Below, one piece after another: positions 1-10,130 of a stretch of DNA of 36,481 nucleotides (the stretch's first letter is position 1; each line of letters opens with the position of its first letter). A program made the translations under genes and the position numbers. The notes beneath the pieces were generated by a model, which was not told where the DNA came from, made no database searches, and saw only the letters and a program-made list of their open reading frames with translations. Source of the stretch: Metamycoplasma orale ATCC 23714 (lineage in GTDB: Bacteria > Bacillota_I > Bacilli_A > Mycoplasmatales > Metamycoplasmataceae); the NCBI RefSeq assembly GCF_000420105.1, contig NZ_ATUH01000011.1:1-36481 (forward strand). Reading direction: 5' to 3'.

Positions 1-314
1 ATTCAGATCACGGCATTCAATATTCTTCTCAAGAATTTGTAAGTTTTATTAATTCTATTAATGGCGTTATATCAATGTCAAGAATAGGAAACTCACTGGA
101 TAATCGAGAAATTGAATATTTCTTTTCTATATTAAAAACTGAAATTTTTCCGAACTTCTATCAAACCGTTAAAACACTTACTTTTATTGAATTAAAAAAT
201 AAAATAAAAGAATTTATAGATTGGTATAATAATGAGAGATTTTTAAAAAAATTTAATTTAAAAACACCCCAAGAATTATGGGATGTTTACAACAACAAAA
301 ATTTTACAATTTAG
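1..314 (+). CDS. IS3-family transposase, C-terminal part (cut by window edge)
   Basis: This is the end of a DDE transposase of the IS3 family (OrfB type, IS150/IS1138-like), which cuts and joins DNA at the ends of its element. The reading frame is open from position 3 and shows the integrase-core signatures HSDHGIQYSS (second catalytic Asp) and DNREIEYFFSILKTE (catalytic Glu), followed by the usual C-terminal block with DWYNNERF and a TPQELW-like ending. The stop is at 312-314. The start and first catalytic Asp lie outside the window, so whether the gene is intact cannot be judged. The ATG at 75 is internal and is not the start. The element appears to end at about 332, only 30 bp beyond the 3' end of the giant surface-protein gene that converges on it. 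Confidence 0.85.
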   Translation, partial: SDHGIQYSSQEFVSFINSINGVISMSRIGNSLDNREIEYFFSILKTEIFPNFYQTVKTLTFIELKNKIKEFIDWYNNERFLKKFNLKTPQELWDVYNNKNFTI

Positions 315-332
315 TCCAAAATTTTTGTCCTA
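313..332. repeat. Putative terminal inverted repeat of the left IS3-family element
   Basis: Read inward from outside, this segment is TAGGACAAAAATTTTGGACT. It resembles the putative end of the other IS element at 36168-36187, TGAACCCCAAATATTGGACT; both share AAAT-TTGGACT next to the transposase stop. The exact outer boundary and any target duplication cannot be fixed because the other end of the element is outside the window. Confidence 0.5.
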
Positions 333-361
333 GTTTATATTTTTGTGGATTTTTGTTTTAA

Positions 362-3300
362 TTATTTTGCGGTTTTAGGTTTTCTGCCTCTTTTTGGTTT
401 TTCTTGTTCTGAAGGTTTAAGTTCTTCAGCGTTAACGTTTGAATTATCTTCTGTAGAATCATTTGCCTTGTTTTCATTTGAATCGTTTGAATTTAGTGAA
501 GCTTCCTCAGCTGTTTTAGCTTTTAAAGCTTCTTCTTCCATACGTTGTCTTCTCTTTTTACGTAAGATTACAGCAAGGATAATACCAAGAACTACGAATA
601 GAAGTGATACAGATACAATAACAACCCATATTCAAGCAGGCATCTTGTTTTTAGGTTTAACTTTTTCTAAATCATTAAATAAGTTTTCAAGATCTTTTTG
701 ATATTTATCATGTTGATCTTTATCAATAAGATCGCCATTAGCTTTTTTATCAGCAATTTCTTTCATAATTTTATTAAATGCTTCATTAAATTTGGCTTTA
801 GAAGCATCTGTATAATTTGATTTGTTAGCATCAAATTTTTGAGAAATTTCATCTTTAACATTAGTTAATAAATTATCTGTATAAGTTAATAAACTATTTA
901 AAATATTATTTAATGTAATTTCATCAGCATCATAAACATTTTTATTATAGTCTTTTGCTTCTGAAGCTGTAACCTTATTTTTTAAACTTGCAATGTCATT
1001 GTCAAATTTTTCTAATGATGTAGTTACATATTTATTTCTTGTTAAACTATTTTTAGCATCATCAATTTTAGTTAACATTTTATCTTTGTAACTTACAAGA
1101 CCAACTAATATTTGATTTATTTTGTTTGAATAATCATCATATTCAGAATTAGTAATTGCAGGTTTTGCATTAATTTCTTGTAAAAGAGCATCAATTTTTT
1201 GATTTATAGTTGCTTTATCATCATCACTATATTCATTAAATGGATTAGATTTTAAAGTATTTAATTTATCTAATAACATTTCCTTATTGCTTTTTAGAAG
1301 ATTATTAAGAGCATCAATTTTTTGTTTTTCTAAAGCGAAATTATCTTTATTAATTGCAGTTGAAGTGTCTTCAAAATAAGTTTTTAATTCATTTATTTTA
1401 GCTAAATATAAATCTTTAGAATCTTTACTAAATGTAGAAAAGTCTTGCGCTAATTTTGTATTTATTATATCTAATAAATCGCTCTTCAAGGTTTTTAAAT
1501 TAGAAGCTGCATTATTAATTCTATTTTTTACATCGTCTACGTCATCTCTTGAATAAGTACTATTAGTATAGTCATTTTTTATTGCATCAATGTCTGCGTA
1601 GTAATTTTGTGAACTAGTTTCATTATATGAATCTAAATCTTTTGTTTTTGCTTGATTAATTAATTCATCGATTACTTGTTTATTTGTTTTTTGTAAAGTC
1701 AATGCATTAGCAATTTTATTTTTATATTCTTGATATTTAGCTTCATTTAATGTGCTTTCATTAATGCCATTAACTTCATTATTTAATTCATCTAAAGCTG
1801 TTTTGTATGCTTCAATAGAAGAATAAGGATAATTTTCATATTTAGCATCATCTTTATCTAATGCAATTTCAGCAGCAAGTTCATTTAATAATTTTGACTT
1901 ATAACTTTGTAATAAATCAGTATTATCAAGTTTTGCTTTGTATTCGTTAAATTCATTTTCTAAAATTAGATTATCAGCTTTTGTATTAATTTCATTTTTT
2001 AGATCAATTAATTTATTTTTATATGCAAGAATAGAGTCATTAGTTGCTCATAAGTAATTTGATCCAACTGCGGCTTCAATTTTTTGTTCAGCATATTTAA
2101 TTAATGTAGATTTATAAGTTTCAAGAAGAGATTTTTTAGTTTCTGCTTCATTTTTCATACTATCATATTCAGCTTTAATAATTTCAGCAGTTACTTCGTT
2201 TTTTAGCGAAGTAATAGCAACTTTATATTTATTAACAGATTCAGATGTGTATTTATTATATAAAGTGTTTGTATTAATATCTTGTAAGATATTTTCAAAA
2301 AACTCTAATATATCAATTTTATATGTTTTTGCATTTTGAATTGTTGCTATAATTTCAGCTTTTTTATCATTTAAAACTTGTTCTGTAATTGAAGTAGTAA
2401 CATCAATAGCATTTAAGTAACTTTCAAGACTTGGTTTTAAAGTATCAATAATAAATTTATTATCTGCAAGTTCAGCTTTTGTTTTATCAACAAATTCTTT
2501 TAAAATAGTTTTATTTTCTTTTAAAGTAGCAGTTTTTTTATCATTAATTTCATTCTTAACATTTATAAGTTCAGATCTATTTATATCATTTGTTGCAATT
2601 TTTGTTTCTAAGAAATCTTTATAAGTTTGAATGCTTTCTGAACTATAAATCGAATAATCTAAAGCTTTTTCAGCATCAATAAATTCATTAAGCAATGATT
2701 TGTTTGAAACTAAATATTGAGTTTTATAAGATTCGATTTTAGCTTTTTCAGCATTATAAGTATTTTCATCAATTTCTGGCCCAGCATTAATTTGGTCTTT
2801 CAATGTTTGAATGTGTTGTTTATATATGGTTACTGAATCACTAGTGTGATTAAGTGAATCAAACTCATTAATAATTTTAGCTAGTTTCTTAACTAATCTT
2901 GTTTTGTATGTTTCTAAATCACTAAATTTTTCTTCTATTTCATCTCTTTTAGTAGCAAAATCTGCTTTTGTAATAGAAGAAGTTACATCTATACCATTAA
3001 GATAGTCTGTTAATTGTTGATGTAAAGTAGATGAAATTGAACCGCCCATAGCAGCAAGCAATGCTCTTTTTTCTTGAACTAATTCATCTAATTTAGTTTT
3101 GTTTTCTACTAATTTTGTAGTTCTTCCATTAGTGATATTAGTTTTATTATTTTCTAAATCTGAACGACTAATATCAGCTGAAGGCATTAAACTACTTAAA
3201 TAATCTTTAAAAGTATTTTCTGAATCTTCAGTATAAATATCATAATTTTTAGCCTTTTCAGCATTAATTAAGGATTCTAAAATACTTTTGTTTGAAATTA

Positions 3301-4771
3301 AAGTATCTTTTTGAGTTTGAAGTTCTAGTTTTTTAGCATCATAATCTGCAAGTTTTAAGTTTTGACCAACTAAAGAATCTTTTAAGTTATTTAAATATAA
3401 CTTATATGGATCAGCAGTTGCTTGAGAATAGTTATCTTCTTGGAATGAATCAATAATTGCAGTAACTTCTTTAATTAATTTATCTACATAAGTTTCTACT
3501 TTTGAAAGTTTTTGATCAATGTCATTTTTATAAGCATCAAATGCAGTTTGTTCAATTGAATTTGTAATTGGAAGACCAACTAAATAAGAAATTGTGTCAG
3601 CTTTAGATTCATCAGTTACATATTCATTAGCAGATAATTCAGCTTTTTTAGCATTAATATATTGAATTAAAGCATCCTTATTTTCTACTAGTTTAGCCTT
3701 TTCTAAGGCTATTTTGTTAATTATTTCAGTAACTTTGTCTTTGTTAATATCTGAGTTAACTTTAGCACTAGTTAAATAAGCTTTAAATGTAGCTTCAGAA
3801 TCTCTAGTATATTTCTTGTAATTTTCATTTAATAAATTATCAATATACTCATTAATATAATCTTTATTTTTAACAAGTTTAGATTTAAAAGAAGTTATTT
3901 TTGCATCGTTATTGTTATAATCAACTTCAGTTATATTACCACCATTTTGGATTTCAGTTTTTAAATCATTAAGAGCTTTTTTATAAGCCTTAACAGAATT
4001 TTCTGTATAAATGGTTGAACTAAATGAGGTATAAATATTTTGTATTTTATTAATTAATTTAGTTTTATAAGTTTCGGCTTGAGCAATTTTGTCATCAATT
4101 TTTTGTTTTTCTGTAGTAAGTTGAGTTCTGGTAATAGAATTATTAGTTTCTAAACCATTGAAGAATATATTTAATAAAACCTTAGCTTCATTTGTTATAA
4201 AAGTAGAACTTGAAACTTCTATTTTTTTATCATTGATATATTTAATTAATACTGCTTTATTTTCAACTAATTTATTAATTTTTTCAGTACTAATTGCACT
4301 TTTCTTAGAAACTAATTCTGATCTAGTAAGTTCATTAGAAGGTAAAACACTATTTAAATAACCTTTATATTCATTTTCAGAAGATAAAGTATAAATATCA
4401 AATGAGCTAGATTTTTCATTATTAATATATTCAATTAAAACAGATTTATTTTTAATTAATAATGATTTTTTACTATCAATATTTTGTTTATATGTTTCAT
4501 ATTCAGTTTTAGACAATGAAGTTAAAGCAGAAATTTGATTTTTAATAATATTTATTTGAGCTTTATATGCATTTTCTGAATCTTCAGTATAAATATCAAA
4601 ATTTTCTAATGTCAAAATATCATTTAGTTCTTTTTCAATTTTTGAAAGATATGTTTCTGCATTAGCACATTTTTGATCTATTTCTTGTTTCTTTTGTGCT
4701 AATTGAGACTGAGTAAGTGAAGAAGGTATAACTAAAGAATTAAAGTAGCTTGTTAAAGCTGCTACACGAAT
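362..4771 (-). pseudogene. Distal part of the giant repeat surface protein, cut off by an upstream TAG; repeats and C-terminal membrane anchor
   Basis: This is the in-frame continuation of the gene that starts at 6514. Read with TGA as Trp it stays open from the TAG at 4772-4774 to a TAA at 362. It carries the remaining copies of a ~195-residue repeat, each made of three ~65-residue helical modules with recurring motifs: DIYTxxSENxYK, LVENK..YINxKK, and SITxxxxxxKKxEID..AETYK.KLIK. The end has a single strong membrane helix (roughly WIWVVIVSVSLLFVVLGIIL, residues ~1961-1985 of the full frame) followed by RKKRRQR and an acidic, Glu/Ala/Ser-rich tail of about 60 residues, so most of the protein would lie outside the cell. 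No ATG with a ribosome site follows the TAG closely, so this half is probably not made unless the insertion is lost or the stop is read through. The repeat layout recalls large repeat surface proteins such as Lmp of M. hominis; that is inference. Confidence 0.7.
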
Positions 4772-4787
4772 CTAGCTTGTTAAAGCT
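4746..4787. repeat. 15-bp direct repeat bounding a 27-bp insertion that creates a TAG stop
   Basis: TAGCTTGTTAAAGCT occurs at 4746-4760 and again at 4773-4787, separated by the 12 bases GCTACACGAATC. On the coding (minus) strand the second copy read in frame makes TAG (4772-4774). Removing 27 bp restores an unbroken frame, and it also brings the spacing between neighbouring repeat modules (about 610 bp here) back to the ~574-590 bp seen in the rest of the gene. The event is therefore an in-frame insertion or duplication, not original sequence. Confidence 0.8.
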
Positions 4788-6514
4788 TCTTTAGCTTCAT
4801 CTGTTAATTGATCTGAATCTAAAATTCTTTTTTTAGCATTTATATAATTAGTTAATTCAGTAACGTTTGTAACTAGTTTTGCTTTTTCAATAGCAATTTT
4901 ACTTTTATATTCATTTAATTTAGTTTCGTTAATTTGAGTAGGTAGTGAAGATTTTAAATTATTTAAATAATCTTTATAATCATCAACAGATTTTTTGGTG
5001 TAAATATCGTAATTTGAACCAAGTTCTATATCAATATGAGAATTTAAAAGGCTTATAAAGCCAATCAAAAATGATTTAGCTTGTTCCATTTTTGCATTAT
5101 ATTCATTATACTTAGATGCATCAACATTGGCCAAACTTGAAATTTCATTTTTAATTGCAACTATTTTAGCCTTATAATTACTTATTGATGATTGAGTATG
5201 AAAATTAGAAGTAAAATTATTTATAATTTCTTCAGCTTCTTTAATCAATTTAGATTTATAGGTTTCTGCACTAGCAACAATATTATCTATTTGAGATTTA
5301 AGAGTTGCAAGTTGAGTTCTAGTAATAGAATTAGATGTATTTATTTTATTAAATTCAGTAGTTGCATAATTTTTACCAGAAGGAGTAATTTCATTTGAAG
5401 AAGCTACTTCTGATTTCTTTTGATTTAAATAATTTAATAAAAATGTCTTATTTTCAACTAACTTAGCTTTTTCTTGAGCAATTGCCGATAAAAACAATTG
5501 TAATTCCAATCTAGTAAGTCCTTTTTTTGTAAAAGCAGTAGTTTTTCCTTCATTTAGTTTTTGTTTAAATTCATTTTCACTTTCTAATGTATAAATATCA
5601 TAATTTTTACTTAATTCATTATCGGCTTGACTTTCAAAAATACTTCTATTTGTTACAAGTTTGCTAAATATATCTCTATTTAATACTTTAGCATATTGTT
5701 CATTATAATCAGTAGCACTAATTTCAGATTGCATGTTAGTATCAAATGAATTTTTATATTCTTCTATTTTAGAATCGATAACTGAAGATATTGAATCAAA
5801 TGATGCTTTTGTATAGTAATCAGCATTATTTTTTAATTCGAGCAATTTATCAATGAAATATTGTTGAACTGTGTTTGCATACGCAGTTATAGAATATATA
5901 CGAGCATAATATTTACTTTCAAGAAATACAATTCTTACTCTTTTTACTTTTATAGGTGCGCCACCACTAAAACCACCTAAGTTTGCAAAACTAATATTAG
6001 CTTCATTTAAACCAACAAATTCCTTATCTCAAATTTTTGATGTTCCATCTTCGCCAAATACTTGAACACAAAATCTAAAATTTGGAAGAAAATTTAAATA
6101 AGCTTGTGCAGCATTTGGGTGAATTTGAATAATTTGCATTGCACGTAAATGTTGTACGGTTTCAAACTCAAATTCAAAGAAGCTACCCGCTGCTAAAGCT
6201 ATGTCAACAGAACTATAGTTAAATGTTTTTTTGCCTGGTTTATTTTCGCTACAAAAGTATCTTTCTTTATCATCATAAATAAACGCATTTTTAGGTTTAT
6301 ATTTATCATTATTGCTAAAAACACCTAAACTTCCATTATTTATTTTACTTTCTAAAACGTTTTGACCTAAAGTGGCTAGGTTTTCAAATTTTAATTCTTC
6401 ACTTTTATTTTCAATAGGTTTAACTTCAACACTTAAAAGTGGTAAAGTAACAGCTGCTATTGTAGGTAATGAAATAGCAAGCAATTTTAGATTTTTAAAT
6501 TTGTTTTTAAACAT
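4772..6514 (-). CDS. Giant repeat surface protein, proximal part ending at a premature TAG (580 residues)
   Basis: A cell-surface protein of unknown ligand. The start at 6514 is supported by an upstream AGAAGG ribosome site. Residues 1-30 form a secretion signal (Lys-rich start, then a hydrophobic stretch ending PLLSVE) with no lipobox Cys. Residues ~55-215 form a beta-rich block with FSNNDKYKPKNAF, FEFEFETVQHLRAMQI and KVKRVRIVFLES, a pattern like F5/8-type C (discoidin) carbohydrate-binding domains; this is a tentative match. After that, helical repeats begin, with the first DIYTLESEN module near residue 305 and the next near 502. Codon 581 is TAG, inside the 27-bp insertion. Without it the protein would be about 2040 residues and C-terminally anchored. 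The truncated form has a signal but no anchor, so it could be secreted. Trp codons (TGA) are very rare in the repeats. Confidence 0.75.
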
Positions 6515-6596
6515 AATTTACCTTCTTTCTTTAACAAAAAACATGAATAATAATTTATAAAAATAGTTAAAAGTATGATTTGCTTTTTGCCTAAAA

Positions 6597-6645
6597 ATTA
6601 TACTATATTTTTTTGAAAAAAAAATAAAAAAAGAAAAAATACTAT
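6597..6645 (-). promoter_or_regulatory. Candidate promoter of the giant surface-protein gene with homopolymer tracts
   Basis: On the minus strand TATAAT (6602 down to 6597) lies about 80 bp before the start codon. Just upstream, in the -10/-35 spacer and -35 position, are runs of 7 A, 9 T and 7 T (minus-strand reading; 6608-6632). There is no recognisable -35. Runs of this kind at this place drive phase variation of vlp genes in M. hyorhinis, although those runs are longer. The 6515-6827 gap otherwise holds only AT-rich sequence and the glyS promoter. Confidence 0.4.
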
Positions 6646-6758
6646 TAAATATATATTTATATATATTTAATATCTTCAAAAAATATAAGCTTTAAAATCA
6701 ATATAAATTCTTAATAATTTCTTGTTTTTAATAATATAAATTAAAAATTTTTATTTTG

Positions 6759-6767
6759 TGCTATAAT
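6759..6767 (+). promoter_or_regulatory. Extended -10 promoter of glyS
   Basis: TG-C-TATAAT is a perfect extended -10 box. The predicted start site is near 6774, giving a leader of about 54 nt before the glyS ATG. No T-box-like structure fits in that leader. Confidence 0.6.
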
Positions 6768-6827
6768 TCAATTCTATTATTATATTAATTAACTAAGACT
6801 CAATGTTTGTAAAGGGGAATTGTAAAC

Positions 6828-8204
6828 ATGGCTTCTAATAATTCAAAAAAAGATATACAAGAAATAATTAATCATTTAAAGACTTCTGGTTTTGTTTATC
6901 AAAACTCAGAAATATATGGGGGTGTAATCAATACTTGAGATTATGGTCCTTATGCAGTTAACATGCTAAATGAAATAAAGAAAAATTGAATAAAGGAATT
7001 TATTTCGAAAGAAAAAAATTATTTAATTGATTCAAAAATTATTATGCATTCTAATGTTTGAAAAGCAAGTGGACATCTAGACAACTTTTCAGATTTTTTA
7101 ATTGATAATAAAATTAATAACAAACGCTATAGGGCAGATCACATTGTTAAAGATTTGTTTCCTGAAATTAATGTTGAAAAATTAAACAACATAGAACTTG
7201 AAAAAATAGTTAAAGAAAAAGTTAAAGAATACGATGGTTCAAAATGTGATTGAGGAAAAATTCAATCATTTAACTTAATGTTTAAAACTCAAATGGGCGC
7301 TATTGAAAATGAAAACTCAATAACTTATTTACGTCCTGAAACTGCACAAGGTATATTTGTTAACTTTAAAAATGTTGTAAGAACTACTAGAGCTAAATTA
7401 CCATTTGGTATTGGTCAAATAGGAAAAAGCTTTAGAAATGAAATAACACCAAGAGATTTTATTTTTAGAACGCGTGAATTTGAACAAATGGAACTTGAGT
7501 TCTTTTGTGAAAAAGAAATAGCTGACAAATTTTATAAATATTGAATTGAAAAATGTAAAAACTTTGTTACAAAATTAGGTTTAAATCCTAAAAATTTAAG
7601 AGTTAGACCGCATGAAAAAGAAGAACTTAGTCACTATTCAAAAGGAACTAGCGATATAGAATATCTATTTCCTTTTGGCTGAGGAGAACTTTTGGGAATA
7701 GCTAATCGCGGAGATTATGACCTTCAACAACATATGAAATATTCAGGGCAATCTCTTGAATATCTAAATGATGAAGGTAAAAAAATAATCCCTTATGTTA
7801 TTGAACCATCTATTGGTTTAGATCGTTTATTGTTTGCACTTTTAATTGATAGTTATGAAGTTGAAAAACTTGAAAACGATGAAAGAATTGTTTTACACTT
7901 AGACTACAAAATTTGTCCATATCAAGTTGCAATTTTTCCATTAATGAAAAAATTAAATGAAAAAGCAAAAGAAGTTTATAACTACTTACTAGAAAATAGT
8001 GATCTTAGATTAACATATGACGAAAGTGGTTCAATTGGAAAAAGATATCGTCGTCAAGATGCATTAGGTACTTTTTTTGCAATCACTATTGATTTTGATA
8101 GTCTTGAAAAAGATACTGTAACAATTAGACATAGAGATACAATGAAACAAGACATAGTTAAAATTAGTGAAATTCAAAACTACTTAAAGAACTTTGCAAA
8201 ATAA
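6828..8204 (+). CDS. glyS: Glycyl-tRNA synthetase (class II, homodimer type)
   Basis: Charges tRNA-Gly with glycine using ATP, in the cytoplasm. The 458-residue product matches the single-chain alpha2 GlyRS. The N-terminus has [12 protein letters not shown] and TWDYGP. Class II motif 2 is [23 protein letters not shown], followed by the QMELEFF glycine-site region. Motif 3 is [10 protein letters not shown], and the C-terminal anticodon domain has the ..[16 protein letters not shown] block. Several Trp residues of the family (for example TWDYGP) are coded by TGA. The ATG at 6828 follows AAAGGGG at a good distance. The dnaG start lies 15 bp downstream, so glyS, dnaG and sigA probably form one transcript, a gene order seen in other mollicutes. 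The call is firm. Confidence 0.96.
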
Positions 8205-8219
8205 TTTTAAAGGAAATAA

Positions 8220-10127
8220 ATGGAAAATAATAATTGAAAATTAGTTTTAGATAAAACAGATATTGTTAGTTTAATTTCTGAATATGTTCCTTTAACAAAA
8301 CGTGGTAGAAACTTTATGGCTTGTTGCCCTTTCCATTCAGAAAAAACACCATCATTTTCAGTAAATGCAGAAAAAAATATATTCACTTGTTTTGGTTGCA
8401 AGAAAACTGGTAACGCAATAAATTTTTTAATGTTCTACAAAAATATTTCTGCTTTAGAGGCTCTCAAAATATTGGCTGATAAAGCTAAAGTTGATATTTC
8501 AGAATATTTAACTAGATATGAAAAAAGTCACCAAAAAACTGAACAGGAAATGAAAATATTGGATGTTTTGCAAGAAACAAATAATTTTTTTCAATATCAC
8601 ATGATCCTGAATAAAAGTGAAAACAAAGTTCTTTCTGATTTTTTAGAAAAAAGAAAATTAAATAAAGAATTGATCCATTACTTTGAAATTGGATTTGCCC
8701 CAGAAAAAGAAAATCTATATACATATTTAATAAACAAAAATTATAGCGAATCTGCAATAAATAATGCTTCAGTTTGTGTCCCATCTTATAATAAAAATGA
8801 AACTAAAGAAAATAACTTTTTCTTTAATAGAATTACTTTTCCGATTAAAGATGAAAATGGTTATATTGTAGGTTTTTCAGCTAGAGACATTACTAATAAA
8901 AACAATAATAAATATTTAAATAGTTCTGAAACATTAGTATTTAAGAAAAATAAAGTTTTATTTAACTATTGAAATGCAAAAGATAAAATATCAAATGCAA
9001 AAGAAGTATTTTTAGTTGAAGGACAATTTGATGTTGTTGCCTTGTATAAAGCTGGATTTGAAAATAGTGTTGCATTGATGGGAACAAATTTATCACATTA
9101 TCATTTAGAATTACTAAAAAATAGTACTATTAATTTATTTTTTGATAGTGATAAAGCTGGACAAGAATCAACGGAAAAAAATCTAAAAATTATTTTATAT
9201 TATGCAAGTAAACTTAATTTACAAGTAAATATAGTAGTTAATAAGTTAACTAAAGATCCGGATGAACTATATAATTTAGATGAAGGAATTTCTTTAAAAG
9301 AAACGGTTAAAAACAAATATGATTTATCACAATATTTAATAAATAAATATTGTTCAGCTGAAGCTTTTAAAGAGAAAAATGATATTCAAAAATCATCATT
9401 ATTAGCAAATATGTTTGAACATGCATATTACATGCAACCACAAATATATTCATTATTCAAATCAAAAATTTTAGAAAGCAAAATATTAAGTGATGAAGTT
9501 TATAGCAGTTTTGAAAAACAATATTTAAAACCAAACTTTAGCTCTGATAAAAATTTTCTACAACACATTAGTAAAAATGAATATGAACAATATAATCAAC
9601 AAAGCTCAAATATTTTGCATTCTTCTAACAAATACAATGACTATCCAAATTATAATTATGAATATCGTGATTATTCAGAACAAAATTATAATAATTTAAA
9701 TTTCAATAATAAGCCTTATTGAAATATAAAAAACAAAGAATTAATCGGAAGATCTAAAGATATTACACTGATATTAAAATGTATATTAAGCCAAACTTCA
9801 TATTTAGAAAATTTAAGTGAAGAAACATTTGCTAATATAAACACTGAGGAAGAAAATAAAATCAAAAAAGAATTAATATGTTACATAATTGATAATAAAA
9901 ATAAAATTAAAGAAAATAATGCTTCTGAATATATCAAAAATGATAGTTCGCTATCAAATGCAACCAAAAAAGATTATTTGCAAGCTTTGAATGACATAAA
10001 TTTAATTAATGAAAAAGATAATATTTCCAAAAATGAATTTGATAAAATTGTTACTAATTTGAATTCAACTTCAGAACAAGAAACAAAACCCAAACTACTA
10101 ATAGTAGAATCAAAAAAGAAGGAATAA
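8220..10127 (+). CDS. dnaG: DNA primase
   Basis: Makes RNA primers for replication. The 635-residue frame (TGA as Trp) begins after AAAGGA. The N-terminal CHC2 zinc finger has C36-x2-H39-x17-C57-x2-C60 (CCPFHSEKTPSFSV...FTCFGC). The catalytic core has GFSARDI, and the TOPRIM fold shows its Glu in VEGQFDVVALYKAGF (Glu267) and the Asp pair in FFDSDKAG (309/311). The last ~230 residues are low-complexity and Asn/Tyr-rich around 455-500 and then helical; they would be the helicase-binding domain but are poorly conserved. It sits between glyS and sigA; the sigA start is 3 bp after its stop, and the sigA ribosome site lies inside the end of dnaG, so the two are probably translationally coupled. Confidence 0.95.
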
Positions 10128-10130
10128 AAC

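Noticed and set aside
345-701. Plus-strand open frame of 118 codons
   Set aside because: It lies opposite the membrane anchor and tail of the giant surface gene, has no ribosome site and matches no family; a shadow frame.
362-6514. Regularly spaced similar segments that could suggest a CRISPR array
   Set aside because: The repeats are long, imperfect, in frame and protein-coding, with a period of about 585 bp; there are no short exact repeats and no cas genes.
6768-6827. T-box riboswitch before glyS
   Set aside because: The leader is only about 54 nt, with no stem I or T-box sequence.
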